Assembly (NCBI RefSeq): GCF_963583255.1
Contig: NC_084819.1
Span: 10,538,471-10,602,470 of the forward strand
DNA: 64,000 nucleotides
Source: Pyrus communis
Lineage: Eukaryota > Streptophyta > Magnoliopsida > Rosales > Rosaceae
Reading direction: 5' to 3'
The notes beneath the pieces are model-generated. The model saw only the letters and a program-made list of their open reading frames with translations. It made no database searches and was not told the DNA's origin. Both the position numbers and the translations under genes were made by a program. Within the stretch, counting starts at the first letter, position 1. Every line of letters starts with the position of its first letter. Shown here in pieces: positions 1-11,012 of this stretch.

Positions 1-859
1 CACTCTGAATATCTAGACTTGGATGAGGTTGGCTGCCCAAGTATAACTAAATGCACGATGGCTTGCGCGGGATTCCTAAAAGTAGCCACAATGGTCTTTT
101 TCAAGGCTTAGCTAACTGAAGGGTTTTGGGTTTCTTGGCCTAATCCGTGAGAAATCGGACCCTAGAGACAGAGGGGGCACATTACGCAGTACGTTCTATG
201 AACAGCTACCCTGGAAACCTAAAGCTGCTACCGAGTGCACTAAGGTAGCCTACGGTTTTCAGAAAACTGCCTACAGCTTGCCCTTCAAGCAATAAAGCTA
301 CGCTAGACTTATACAACTGCACATTCTTGTGAAAGGTTAAAAAAGTTAGCGTGCATATACGAAGCCTTATCCATTGCCGACATGCTACATAGTCGATAAG
401 CTTCATCACTGCCAAGCGCGGAACAACCTACACCAAGTCCTAAAGTGTTGTGAAACTTGCTACGCAACTTACGGAATTGAAGAAAACCAAGGTTAACAGC
501 CTAGTGGTTACGCGAATTTGTCAGCTTCTGTAAGTAAGACATTTGGCTGCCAACCCTATGGCTAACAACTTTGCAAAAGTTCTACACCAACAACTATGGC
601 AGCGTAGGCTACACATGCCTATCTGCTGATAGAAAAGCAGCACGTCTACCACTGGTCTACAAAGTCTAAAGGTTAGGACATGAAAAAAAGAAGTGAAGAT
701 GGAAGAAAGCGAAGAAAACAAGTTTTTTAAATTTTCTGGCAAAATTGATAAACAATTAGCAAAGACCGAAGAAGTTCAAGCAAAAGCAACAAGGAAAAAC
801 AAAGAAAATCCTAAAGGCTACCTAGAAGATTACTCTTTAGCAACTTGGACATTCCACGA

Positions 860-1153
860 CTACTCGATCGCCACATCTTCAGCAACCATGATGCATTCAA
901 CAATGATACCATCTGGCACTTCACCCTTAGCTGCCCTAGCTTGGGCACCAACCTCTCCGACTACTTCACCAATAGAAGACTCAAAAGTAAAGGCGAGCAA
1001 GTTTTCAAGAGAAATAGAGAAGGTCTTGAAGTTTTTACCAAAAAACTCAAAGTCAGATGGCCGCCCAAAGAGTTGATCTACATAACCCAGCTTGTAGAAA
1101 TCGGCTTGACTCTGACGAAGCGAAGTCTTGAACCCAGGCTTATCACCCTTCAA
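860..1153 (-). pseudogene. gag-like protein C-terminal remnant
   Basis: A 97-codon open stretch downstream of the coiled-coil part, containing GYVDQLFGRPSDFEFFGKNF and an alanine/valine-rich end. It is placed where the C-terminus of the same protein should lie and has a similar composition, but I recognise no domain. It may only be the fading end of the gene. Confidence 0.35.
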
Positions 1154-1318
1154 CTACTCATTCTTCTTAAACAGGCAAGCACGAACTCGCTACAGCTCAT
1201 CCACTTCCTTATTCAGATTTTCGTTAATATTTAAAGCACCTTTGAGTTCTAACACTTAAGGCTCAATCCTATCAACAACCTTTTTGAAGTGGATCACTTG
1301 ATTATAAGTAGTGATCAA

Positions 1319-2499
1319 TTATTCATCCTTTGCATAAGCAGCGGAATGGAGTTCAGAGATGGCACGCTCAAGATCTTGAATTTGAGGTATGTAACACTCG
1401 ATCTCCTTCTCTGCACTTTTGTACTTTACCTGGATCACATCAAGCCTAGTCTTCAAATCCATGATCTCTTGGCGAGTGGTCTCAAGCTGCAGAGAAGTCG
1501 AGGCGGAGATATTAGACCCCTCTAAAGCATCAAGCTCCAATTCCAATTTCTTGACTTTCTCGACCGAGGAGTAAGTTTCGGCTGCCACAGTTTTTGCCAC
1601 CTCCTTAGCAGCCTTGGTATCTTCTTGATCAAGAACCATAGACTCGGCTACCAGAATCGCCATTTTTTGCATCATGGCCAGCAGAGCAATCCTCCTATAC
1701 TCTATCGTATGCTTCGCAAAGGAACTTGGGCCAAGAACTCCTTTGACGCCATCAAAAAACTTAGCACATATATCCATGTCCTCGAGTGGGTCTAGCTTTA
1801 AGAGCATTCAGCTTCCCCAGAAACAGACTTGGTGGATTTCTCACGACTACCTACGTGAACAGTCTCCTTCTTTTCAGCAGACGAGTCAATCTCAGCAGCA
1901 GAAGGAAAAGATTTTGGCACCACTTTAGCAGGCGGTGGCACCTTGTCACTCTTTATGGTAGCAAACTTCTCATAAGGTGCACCAGACTTAGCCCCAGACG
2001 GACGCTTTGGCACAAACTTCGATACTAAAGACACAGAGGAACTTCTACGTTGGGCAATCTTTTTAGCAATCAAGCTAGCAGCCTTCGGAACGGCAAGCGC
2101 CACTGGCATAGATCTAGCAACCTCTTCTTTCTTGCCCTTGGAGGAAGTCAAGTTAATCACAAGCTAGGGAACAGCCGGTGAACCTTCATGATTAGCTGAA
2201 GAAGTCTTCGGTTTCTTCTCAGCAGGCATCTCTTGGGCAGGCGAGGAAAGCCTCTTTTTCCCACCTTCATTTGTAGCAGGCTCTACCATAGTGATAGGAC
2301 GAGCCAACACTTTAACATTGATTCGTTTTATCTCCTCTCTCGGGGGTAACCCACATTTTTGCCTACAAAGAAGACTAAGCAGCCAGCACCATTCACGGTA
2401 CTCGGAGGGGATACGTAAAACAACATGCGCTTTCTTCATGTTCGGAGAAGTCTTAAGAGTAGAGCCAAATTTTGAATCTACAAAAGCAGCAGAAGACAA
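1319..2499 (-). pseudogene. gag-like protein central basic and coiled-coil segment, broken
   Basis: Continuation of the gag-like gene in three pieces. 2164-2499 and 1798-2160 lie in the same frame, separated by a single stop near 2164. They encode a low-complexity, lysine/serine/proline-rich linker (GKKRLSSP, AEKKPKTSS, SKFVPKRPSG). 1319-1807 continues after a frame change and is rich in heptad-like leucine/lysine/glutamate patterns (KVKKLELELDALEG, QDLERAISELHSA), typical of a coiled coil. The domain order (globular, basic linker, coiled coil) matches the plant single-protein LTR elements. The stop and the frame change show it is no longer translated whole. Confidence 0.5.
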
Positions 2500-2613
2500 T
2501 CAGAAAATTAAAGACCAGCTTAGCACAAATACAGAGCAGCCAAAAGATTAAGCAGCTTACTTATCGGATACGAAGATCATAAGAACACACAACTCGGGGG
2601 AATAATCAGACTC

Positions 2614-3153
2614 TCATTCTCTACTTATCTCCAAAGTCTCTTTGGCCCAATCATGATATCCCTTGCTCAAATTATCAAAAAGCCTATGGCGAGATCGCAG
2701 CTGCCCAACTCCTTTGATATGGTCTATGTCAAAGAAGTACCAAAATTCGTTGACGGTCAAATCTAAGTCAAAGAAGTGGCTAAGATTGTGGAATCCCACC
2801 ATCACACGGACTGCATTCGGAGAACATTGAGCGGAGGCATATCTCATGGAGCACAGCACTTCTTGGAAAAATCGCAGCATAGGAAATATAAACCCCAACA
2901 CAAAATAGTAGGGGTGAAACTTGATGGCTTTCTGAGCCCTATCACATGGTTCACAGCTGCTACCATCCTTAAGACGCTTCACACACACTCCCGACGAAAT
3001 GGCATGCCAATATGCCTCGAGGAAGTCTCTAAACAAGTCATTGGAGCTAATCTTGAAGTGAGCAGCCTTGAAGTAGCCAACCTTGCTCAAAGACCTCCCT
3101 TGACGATACAATGGCAGCACACCATCATCATTCTTGTGGCTTGAGGAGGACAT
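2614..3153 (-). pseudogene. gag-like protein N-terminal domain (putative gypsy-type transposon domain)
   Basis: A 179-codon open stretch beginning MSSSSHKNDD. The run FHPYYFVLGFIFPML, later SPNAVRVMVGF and FDLDLTVNEFWYFF, follow the pattern of the plant putative gypsy-type transposon domain (PF04195), which is found at the N-terminus of single-protein LTR elements. It starts about 300 bases after the LTR in the element's own direction. It ends at a stop at 2614, and the next coding piece begins about 115 bases further on, so the gene is broken. The function of this protein is not established; a structural gag-like role is inferred from its position. Confidence 0.6.
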
Positions 3154-3470
3154 GCTTGAAAAAATTCTACAAAGATAGGAGAGGAATTCATTAGAGGGTT
3201 GCCAAAAATAAAAAAAATAAAAACCAAAAAAGTGCCTAATAGGCCTTTTAGCCTCACTCTATCTTTTCTTTGTTAGGCACGGGCCTAAGCCCAGCCTTTC
3301 AAAAAAAAAAAAAAAAAACAACAACAACAAGACTGGCCTATCCTCCCTCGCACCAGCGCCCAAGTCAGATGAAGCCACACGCGGCACTACCTTGCCGTGG
3401 CTGCCCAAGCTACTTTTTCACACTTCCTCGACCCCCGTCGAGACAATTTCAAGCCCCGAGGTTACCAAAA

Positions 3471-4387
3471 TGATTATGAAGACAAGAAAATTAATTTTTT
3501 TCTTACCTAGAAGCAATGAGAGGACGAAGAAAGCAACAAAAGATGATCCTTTGCATGGGCAAGATGTAGAAGATTGCTAGAAGAGGGGGAACAAATATCC
3601 TCTAAGCTCTCTCTCTCTCTCTCTCTTGTAAGGTAGAATAAATCGTTCTCCAAAGTTGATTTAATATTCCACTTAAGGTGAACTTAAATAGGCTTGAGAG
3701 AAATTTATTTCCCTTTCCTAGAAGGATCTAATTTCCTATTAAAGAGGGAATCAACATCAAAATAGGAAACAATCCAAAGTTTCCTAAAGCAAGAAAATCT
3801 CTATACATGTTGCCCTTTTTTGCAAGCAACCCAACAAGTGTGGGGGCATTTGTGGAGCCAAAAATAATAAAGAGGCAACACATGAATTTTTGGGCAAAAA
3901 TGACAAAATTACCCTTGAGGAACACCAGAACTCCTACGTTGAGCAGTGGGCAAACATCCCACAATCAAGTCAAAAGTGCCCAAAATAGGTATTTATTCAA
4001 AACCTATTTCACCAATCTTCTCCACAAGGTAACCCCAAAACATTCCTTTTAAATTATGTTAATTAGCTAATTAATGGATTTATTACCTAATTAATCTATT
4101 AATGGCCAATTAAACTACCAATTACACCTAAAAAACACACAAAAGGCCGGGCACCTTCTTTCCCAAAGGAAACGGCCATGCCTTATCTATTCTACCTCAT
4201 TTTCTCTAAAAAGCTAAGTTTTTTACTCTTGCTAAACACTAAAAAATTCTCCAAACACTTTTCCCTCAAAATTCTAACTTTGGCATCGAAGGTTCTTCGG
4301 CCAAAGCGCCCCCCCCCCCAACAAATTCATCATGGGTGTGTGAGACTTTTGGCCTTGACCAAAGGTGTTATTTGTTTTGTAGGTGCA
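3471..4387 (-). repeat. 5' LTR of the minus-strand gag-like element
   Basis: The segment starts TGATTATGAAG and ends TAGGTGCA (TG...CA on both strands), 917 bp. Immediately left, in the direction of the element, the minus strand reads TTTTGGTAACCTCGGGG, a plausible tRNA primer site. It contains a (CT)n microsatellite near 3608-3626 and a C-run near 4309-4318. The partner LTR is outside the window, so the boundaries rest on the termini, the primer site and the abrupt end of Athila homology at 4388. An alternative reading is a plus-strand LTR starting at 3851 after a G-rich tract. Confidence 0.5.
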
Positions 4388-4642
4388 ATGTTGTCTAAGA
4401 ACGAGGAAGAAATTTGCATCCACACTCATATCTTTCAGAACCACACCATTAGCCAAATAATTTATGAAATCAGCAAACCATGGGACTTTTCCATGTTGGG
4501 CAGCAAACAAGTGTTCATCTGGAAAAGTTTCATTGAGCGGTACAATTGATTCCACCTCACCATCTTGAATAAGCCTTGACAAATGGTTTGCCAGTTGCCA
4601 CCACATTCTTAGATGCCTTTTTGTCTCGAATCTCGAGGTCAA
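4388..4642 (-). pseudogene. Athila RNase H-integrase linker, cut off
   Basis: Contains [19 protein letters not shown] and FPDEHLFAAQHGKVPWFADF, the linker before the integrase zinc domain in Athila pol. Homology stops at 4387/4388, exactly where the TG...CA LTR ends. This is the expected picture of an insertion inside pol. Confidence 0.65.
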
Positions 4643-5105
4643 ATTTTTGAAGAAGAAAAACCCATCGAATCAGCCTCAGTTTTGCATCTTTTTTAGGCAT
4701 CAAGTACCTTAAGGCTACATGATCTGTGTATACAATAACCTTCGAACAAATAAGATAAGACCAAAATTTGTCAAGTGCAAATACTATAGCAAACATCTCA
4801 TTTTCTGTGGTGGAATAATTGAGCTGCGCATCGTTTAAGGTGCGGCTTGTGTAGTAAATAACATGCAGAAGTTTGTCCTTTCATTGCCCTAAAGCAACTC
4901 CTATGCTCGCATCGCACATCAGTTCAAACGGAATGCTCCAATCTGGTGTTGTCATAATAGGGGATAAAGTGAGCAGATTCTTCAATGTGTTAAAAGCTGA
5001 TAAGCATTCAAAATTAAACTCAAACACAACATCTTTTTGAAGAAGATCACTAAGAGGCTTGGCTATTTCCAAGAAATCCTTGATAAATCGTCGATCGAAA
5101 CCCAC
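4557..5105 (-). pseudogene. Athila RT connection and RNase H region
   Basis: 4881-5105 begins GFDRRFIKDFLEIAKPLSDLL, the RT-RNase H connection, and continues with ELMCDASIGVALGQ, the first RNase H strand with its Asp. 4557-4796 holds [14 protein letters not shown] and [17 protein letters not shown], the later RNase H motifs. The two pieces are separated by stops and lie in different frames, so no enzyme is made. Confidence 0.75.
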
Positions 5106-5580
5106 ATGAACTTCGAACTCCTTTCACTGAAGTTGGTGGTAGAAGCTTTACAATCAACTCAACCTTCACTCTATTAACCTCAATACCCTTTGCTGAAATT
5201 TTATGCCACAAGACTATGCCTTCTTGCACCATGAACTGGCATTTTTCCCAATTCAACACCAAATTAGTCTCTTGGCATCTTTTCAATACTAGTGCCAAAT
5301 TGTGAAGGCAATTATCAAATGAAAACCCAATAACATAGAAGTCATCCATGAATACTTCTATAAAACACTCCACCATATCAAAAAATATACTTATCATACA
5401 CCTTTGAAAAGTAGTCGGTGCATTACATAATCCGAACGACATCCTCCTATACGCAAAAGTACCGAATAGGCAGCTAAAGGTGGTCTTTTCTTGATATCCA
5501 AGAGCAATAAAAATCTGATTATATCCCGAGTATCCATTAAGAAAGCAATAAAACGCATGGCCAGCAAGTCGTTCCAGCAT
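5050..5580 (-). pseudogene. Athila reverse transcriptase palm region
   Basis: A 176-codon stretch with GYSGYNQIFIALGYQ, FGTFAYRRMSFGLCNAP and the active-site box FMDDF, followed by LVLKRCQETNLVLNWEKCQF. The catalytic Asp pair is still present, but the neighbours have changed (FYVIGFSFDN), and the C-terminal region drops out of frame near 5120. The enzyme would copy element RNA into DNA. It is broken from the finger region upstream and RNase H downstream. Confidence 0.8.
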
Positions 5581-5720
5581 CTAATCAATGAACTAAAGTG
5601 GAAAATGATCTTTGCATGTAGAATCATTTATCTTTCGATAATCTGTGCAGACTCTCCACTTTGTTTTCTGCCTTGTGGGTAGTAACTCATTAGTATCACT
5701 TTTGACCATAGTTGTGCCTT

Positions 5721-6333
5721 CTATCTTAAGAACAACGCATAGATAACCCCAACGTCTAAAAGCTTGAGAACTTTTTCACGAACAACTTCCTTCATAAGCG
5801 GGTTGAGTCTTTTTTGAGCCCCAATGGTAGGCTTGCTGTTTTCTTGAAGCAAAATTCTATGCATGCAAACCGTTGGGCTTATTCCCTTTATATCAACTGT
5901 AGTCCATCCCAACGCCATTTTATACTCTCTCAGGACCCAAAGTAATTTTTCCTCTTCAACTTGACTTAAACTTGCAGCAATTATCAGAAGCCCCTAAATA
6001 AGCATACTTCAAATTTTCTAGTAATGGCTTCAACTCTAACTTGGGTGCAACTTCAATAGATGGCTAAATTTTCTTCGAAGTTGGTCCCAAAGCCTCAAAA
6101 AAATGTCTCCAATGCTTATTGTGTATAGGGGCAAAATTCAACATCTTTGAAATAGCAACTACATCTTCGTTCGTTCCACCGCTCAATTTAGGATGCACCA
6201 GGCATGCCTCCAAAGGATCATCCAGATATTGCTCTATGTGTTTCAGAATCACTAGCTCTTCCAACACTTCGACTCGAAAGCATCTTTCAGAATCACTTGG
6301 ATATTTCATAGCCTCAAAAACCTTGAACACCAC
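5721..6333 (-). pseudogene. Athila protease-RT linker and start of reverse transcriptase
   Basis: Two open pieces (6064-6333 and 5721-5918). The first has LEACLVHPKLSGG of the linker. The second holds LQENSKPTIGAQKRLNPLMKEVVREKVLKLLDVGVIY, here in parts of LQENSKPTIGAQKRLNP and EVVREKVLKLLDVGVIY, which is the N-terminal finger region of gypsy reverse transcriptase. Stops and a frame change separate it from the palm region. Confidence 0.65.
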
Positions 6334-6480
6334 TCATTTGCCTTGAACTCTCAAAGTGAGGAAACCGTTTTAAACGTCGATAAGAGTTCCAACGGTAGCC
6401 ATAAATGGACGGCCCAAAATGATTGGAATTTCTTGATCCTCATCCATGTCAAGTACCAAGAAATCAGCCAGTAGAATGAA

Positions 6481-6849
6481 TTAATCAACTTGAATGAGAA
6501 CATCTTCAATGATTCCTCTTTGATATGAAACCGAACAACCAGCGATTTGTAAAGATACTAAAGCTGACTTCATTTCTCCAAGACCAACCTGTTTAAAAAT
6601 AGTAAATGGCATCAAATTAATATTGGCTCCTAAATCAAACAAAGCTTTTTCAAGGGAAAATTTACCAATTGTACAAGGAATAGTTAAACTCCCTGGATCG
6701 TTTAACTTCGGGGGCAACATTTGCTGCAAAACAACACTACACTCTTCTGACAACATCACTTTTTTGTGTTCCACAAACCTCTTCTTGTTGGTGCATATGT
6801 CTTTCAAGAATTTTGCATAATTCGGAATTTGTTTCACTGCATCAAGCAA
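6481..6849 (-). pseudogene. Athila protease region
   Basis: Contains IPNYAKFLKDICTNKKR, LPPKLNDPGSLTIPCTIG and FDLGANINLMPFTIFKQVG. The last matches the retropepsin active-site region of this lineage, in which the catalytic Asp is followed by LGA. The enzyme would cleave the gag-pol polyprotein. The open frame ends at 6481, before the flap region would be complete. Confidence 0.7.
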
Positions 6850-6992
6850 AGGAATGTAAATATGTACCTTTTTAAATAAATCTAAAATTTCAGAAAAGTT
6901 CTTGTCTTTCTTAGCCCTTTGTAAACGCTGAGGATATGGACTGGTGGCAAATAAATCTTTTCTTGTGCTAGCTCCTCATCTGGCAATGTGAC

Positions 6993-7667
6993 TTAATCAT
7001 TCTCAGGTTCTTCGCGCTTCTTTTTGTTCTTTGCACCCTTGGTTTCTACGATCTTGCCATTCCTTAATGTGATAGCCTTAATGTGCTCTTGGTTTTTTGG
7101 ATTCACTTCCAGCTGACTTGGAAATTTCCCAATCTCTCTTTCATTCAATGCACTAGCAATCTGACCAACTTGAACTTCCAGCTTGCCAATGGAAGCTTGC
7201 TGATTTTGGAGTGTTGTCTGAGTTGCTTGAATGAAGTCATTTGTGTTTGTAGCAAGTTGAGCTATCAAGTCTTCCACTGGTGTATTCTTTTCTTGTGGCT
7301 GGAAATTCATAAGAGGCGGCTTAGCTGGAGGATTCATAACATTCAGATTGTTATTCCATTGAAGATTTTGATGAAAACGCCAACCTGGATTGTAAGTGTT
7401 CGAATATGGAGTATTCCGCTGACGAGAAAAATCGGTCACTTGATTTGCTTGCTCTAGCATATACTCTGGAAAGGAACCAATGTTCAAGCACTCAATACTT
7501 GCATGTATACATGCACATATGTCACAAACCACATTGAAAAACTTCACAGATTTAACAGTCATCAAATTATCAAACTTTTTGTTTAAGTTAGAAATATGTG
7601 AGAATGAATAGCTAATGTCTTGAAGAGTGTGAATGCCTTGGCAATTGTCTTTGTCATTAGAGCTCAT
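6993..7667 (-). pseudogene. Athila gag, zinc-knuckle and linker part
   Basis: A 224-codon open stretch. It contains a degenerate knuckle, CDICACIHASIEC, where a CCHC box is expected, then YSNTYNPGWRFHQNLQWNN, a run typical of Athila gag, and IGKFPSQLEVNPK leading into the protease region. It is separated from the capsid part by a stretch with stops. No complete product is possible. Confidence 0.7.
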
Positions 7668-7777
7668 CCACTAGTGGCATCAATCATTCTCTTGTTTTCG
7701 GGAGTCAATCCTTGATAAAATTATTGCAGCTGCAACCATTCCGGTAAGCCATGATGAGGACACTTCATCAATAAGTC

Positions 7778-8494
7778 TCAGAACCTCTCCCAACTATCAT
7801 AAAAAAAAACTTCATAATCACATTGGGAAAAATTCATGATTTCATTCCGCAACTTAGAAGTCTTCGAAGGAGGAAAGAATCTTTGAAAGAATTGATTTGC
7901 CAACTCATCCCAAGTTGTTATAGAATTAGCAAGCAGAGAGTTAAACCAAGACTTTCCCTTGTCCTTGAGTGAAAACAGAAACAACCGCAATCTGATAGCA
8001 TCGTTAGTTGCCCCATGGATCTTCAAAGTTTCACATATCTCAACAAAGTCGCTAATATGTAAATTTGGATCTTCAGTAGTAAGACCATAAAATGATGGCA
8101 ACATCTGGATGAACGACGGCTTCAACGTAAACTGATTAGTCGTAATTTCTAGGCGCACAATACAAGATGATGTGGCTCCAACAGTAGGATCTGAATAATC
8201 CATAAGGGCACGATTTTTATTTGGTTCTTAAAGTGCCATTCTTTCAATTGCTTCTTGCTTCTTTTGCTTCCTTAGAGGGTGTCGAAATGTTCTGTCAATT
8301 TCGGGATTGTATGGCACAAGCTCAAGACTTCGAGAACAATGACCATGCATGAACTTCATAAGAACACATGAAACAACAGAAACAAAATTTAAAATAAAAT
8401 AAAAAAACACAGCAATCGAAATAAGAAAGAGATAGAAATAAATTTCAATCCCGGGCTGCGGCGCCAAAAACATGATTAGACACCATTTTACCAA
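7778..8494 (-). pseudogene. Athila gag, N-terminal and capsid part
   Basis: Two open pieces, 8228-8494 and 7778-8203, separated by a stop. The first includes RSLELVPYNPEIDRTFRHPL, the usual start region of Athila-type gag. The second contains the capsid pattern FYGLTTEDPNLHISDFVEIC and WDELANQFFQRFFPPSKTSK typical of retrotransposon gag (PF03732-like). The protein would package element RNA into particles; this copy is broken by stops near 8228 and 7778. The first ORF methionine lies inside the leader, so the true start is probably the later methionine before HGHCSRS. Confidence 0.75.
8449..8466 (-). other. Primer binding site (tRNA-Asp type) of the first Athila-like element
   Basis: The minus strand reads TGGCGCCGCAGCCCGGGA. 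The plant tRNA-Asp complement seen in the other Athila copy of this window (28899-28916) is TGGCGCCGTTGCCGGGGA, so 15 of 18 positions agree. Directly outside it begins TGATTAGACACC, as expected for an LTR end. Confidence 0.65.
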
Positions 8495-9369
8495 ACATGA
8501 TTAGACACCACCAGACTAACATGAAAACCATAGAAAAATAGCATAATTTTCCATATCATTAATCTAATCTTAAAAACACCAAAACATGTCATTTCTTTCA
8601 TTTAAGTCCAAAATTGCATCTAAGAAATTGTAGTTTCCGAAGTACAATAAGTGATAAAATATGTGCTCATCAGATATTAAGTTGTTATCAAATTGCATAT
8701 TAAATGGCATGGCATGGTCTATGCGCTACCTCAGTTGTGAGGATTTCCATCTGCCTGCAGGTGTTGGAAATCACCATGAAAGTAACTGGTATGGTGCATA
8801 GATTAGTGTCAAATACATGTTAATTCATCTTGCTCACAAGTGTTGAATTAATTTCTTTGATGAAGTTTTGGGATATTTTACTTGGACATGTGCCTATTTG
8901 GTATTTTCAGTTGTGTCTGTTGGCTACAAACATTGTTTGTCTTGTTCTTGGTCTAATGAAACTGATGCAAGATTGTTTTGGAGATGTATTCACACCTGCA
9001 GGTTATGGTGGTTTAATTAGATCAAGGATATCTACATTGGCATATTTAAGTCTTCAAAGAAGCATAAAGTGTAACTTGTGTGTTACAATAACGTGGACTT
9101 GGGATGATATAAAGTAAGACATTTTGGTTTAAAGTTTCATCTCTTGATCATAATTTGTGTTTCATGTGAATGAGGATCTTAGCAAGTGTGATTATGAAGG
9201 TTCTAGGTTGTGTCTACCCTACAACCGTGTTAGTTCTATGTTGAGAAATGCATTTGACAAAAGCTGCAAGGACGAGATGTAATCACTATTACATGGCCAC
9301 TAAAGTGACATTAGTTTCCAATCTCAAGTATAAACGTGAATATTACATTTTGTAGACCAAGTGGGAGAA
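8472..9369. other. Remnant of Athila LTR and unidentified retroelement internal DNA
   Basis: Starts TGATTAGACACCA directly after the Athila primer site, and the same 16-base stretch is repeated 25 bases later, so an LTR begins here. I cannot find its other end or a partner. From about 8620 onwards the sequence runs into a plus-strand polypurine tract, so part of it should be the internal region of another LTR element. The 95-codon ORF at 8830-9117 resembles nothing I recognise. Confidence 0.35.
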
Positions 9370-9791
9370 TGTTGGATTTATCCAATATAAATCAACCTTT
9401 AAGTGGTCTACTACATTTAATTGGAATGTAATATTGGAGAATAATGTTGATCGTGATTTGATCTCTTAAAGATACCAAACCTATATAAGGTGTCTTATGT
9501 TGGAAATAGGATTGATGAAATCCTTAATTGAATATGATTATGATACCTGACTTGGAGGCTAAGAAAGTAAGTTTAGATTTCCTTTTAAGGATGGAAACCC
9601 TAGCTTTTAGCCTATATAGAAACACCGATCCCTATAAGCACTAGAACACAAAACATAATGCTTCCCATAGAGTAGTTGTATCTGGCTAGGTATTTATAGA
9701 AGACATTGGTGTTGCCATGCCTAATGTGTAATGAAGCATTGTTCTATTATTCTTTTATTTTGCCTTTCCGAATGTTATATTGAAAATCACA
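9370..9791 (+). repeat. Candidate 3' LTR of a plus-strand copia-like element
   Basis: The polypurine-like AAGTGGGAGAA at 9359-9369 is followed by TGTTGGATTTATCC, a common LTR start, and a stretch ending AAAATCACA at 9791. A TATA-like sequence, CCTATATAGAAAC, lies near 9611-9623. No 5' partner LTR or TSD was found, so the right edge is a guess. Confidence 0.45.
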
Positions 9792-10055
9792 GTAAACAAA
9801 AAAAACAAAAATATCTGGGTAAATCATTCTATACTTACAGATTTGCTGTGTTCTTTTGGGCCAATTTAAACTAAGTCTTATTAATGGCCATCTCAGCCTT
9901 TGCCACATTTGACATTGATAAATGAGTAGATGTCCCTTCCGGGTTTGCCATTTGAGATGCTGCCTTCATTTCTATGATAGATATATCTGTTAAAGAAATG
10001 CTTTGTTAATATGTACTTGTGCAAATGTCCATTGTCTGGAAGTTGAAAAGCAAAT

Positions 10056-10340
10056 TTGTTGCATCAGAGTGCATTAAGTCCCATCATTCCAGACCTAAAT
10101 CAGTCCATTCACAAGCTTACAGATATACGGGTGTTTCTTTTCGTACGGATCACATCGACTGTTACATTTGCTGCTGCATGTGCTTCGGCTGGAATTACCG
10201 TCCTCAATGCCAATGATCTTAACAAATGTGATTTCGACCATTGTAAAAGGTCTGAGGCTGCTAGACCCACACCTTTTATCAGCTGGTTTACTGTGTCACC
10301 GTCGTTTCTCTTAAACTTTTGGTCACTTGCTTCACGGTGA
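10056..10340 (+). pseudogene. CASP-like protein (CASPL5-type) exon fragment
   Basis: The reading frame contains [20 protein letters not shown] and [20 protein letters not shown] followed by a stop. This order (a transmembrane segment rich in small residues, a short loop with two cysteines, a final transmembrane helix, a C-terminal arginine) is that of the last part of CASP-like membrane proteins of subfamily 5 (MARVEL-type, four helices, plasma membrane). Only the third and fourth helices are present; about 90 codons upstream have unrelated sequence and no other exon is visible. It is most likely a gene fragment. A real terminal exon of a gene with exons further left cannot be excluded. Confidence 0.55.
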
Positions 10341-10719
10341 AACACGGTTAGGGAGGAATATTCATCAGTGCCTTAGAGCCTTCTTATGTTCTCAATTTTT
10401 GGCCTCTTTGGCGTGGAGACATCTCTGCCAAAAACCAGAGAGCTCGGAGGCCTTTTTCTTCGAATCAAAGAGCAATATAATTGTGTTTCTACAGGTTAAT
10501 TGTTTGATTTCCCTTATTTTGTGCATGGAAACATTTTGGCAGAGTTTATTGAGATGATAATAACCTTTAACATGGAGATGTATACAAATTTTGGAAATCC
10601 TTTTTTTGCTATGAAATTATTTTTCGCCATTGTCGGTTTCTTGCAACGCGTTTTACTATTGTATGGTTTGTAAAAGTCCATAAAACATACAATTCTTTAA
10701 CTCATTGCCTAGTAAGGGC

Positions 10720-11012
10720 GTGAGAGAGAGAAAATGTTGTCTGTGTGATCCATTTAGTCATGTAATTATTAAAGCTTCCATGATTGGTGTGGAAAACTGG
10801 ATTAAGATTTGCTTTTTTTCTTTTTTCTTTTTATTTTTTTTCAAGCTTTCTCATGGAATTAAGGTTTGAAATGCAACAGGTGTGATAAAAGACAACCATT
10901 AGCTTTGTTTTCGATTGATAAGGTACTCATAACTCATGATTTGCATGTTCAAGCCGAACTTCCATGGTTTATGAAAGCATTTTTTAGGTTAAAGACCAAA
11001 TTATTGTGTGGG
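10720..11012 (+). repeat. Diverged direct duplication, copy 1
   Basis: Shares with 11455-11715 several aligned blocks in the same order, such as TTCCATGGTTTATG, AAGCATTTTTTAGGT, TTGAAATGCAAC and TCATGGAATT. The copies differ at many positions and by indels, so the event is old. No coding was recognised. Confidence 0.55.

Larger units (their letters stand above)
1..4387 (-). mobile_element. LTR retrotransposon, PF04195-type gag-like protein, left end outside window
   Basis: Minus-strand element made of a 5' LTR (3471-4387), an adjoining primer-site-like sequence, an untranslated leader (3154-3450) and a decayed gag-like coding region (860-3153). The stretch 1-860 shows no coding and should be the 3' untranslated part; the 3' LTR would lie left of base 1. 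No protease, reverse transcriptase or integrase is visible, so it is either non-autonomous or continues outside the window. Its right edge, ending in CA at 4387, abuts the RNase H/integrase linker of an Athila-like element, which suggests it inserted there. The target duplication cannot be checked because the left end is missing. Confidence 0.65.
4388..8466 (-). mobile_element. Athila-like Ty3/gypsy retrotransposon, decayed, truncated in the integrase region
   Basis: Minus-strand internal region in gypsy order: primer site, gag, protease, reverse transcriptase, RNase H, then the RNase H-integrase linker, where it stops against the LTR at 4387. Integrase and the 3' LTR are missing from this side; they may lie left of base 1 beyond the inserted element. 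Many stops and frame changes make all reading frames non-functional. Lineage is read from the protein pattern (GYSGYNQI, FGLCNAPTTFQRCM, FMDDF) and from the tRNA-Asp-type primer site. Confidence 0.8.

Noticed and set aside
3851..4387. Plus-strand LTR starting TGTGGAGCC after a G-rich tract
   Set aside because: Possible, but the longer TG...CA segment from 3471, with a primer-site-like sequence and the gag-like gene in the right place, explains more.
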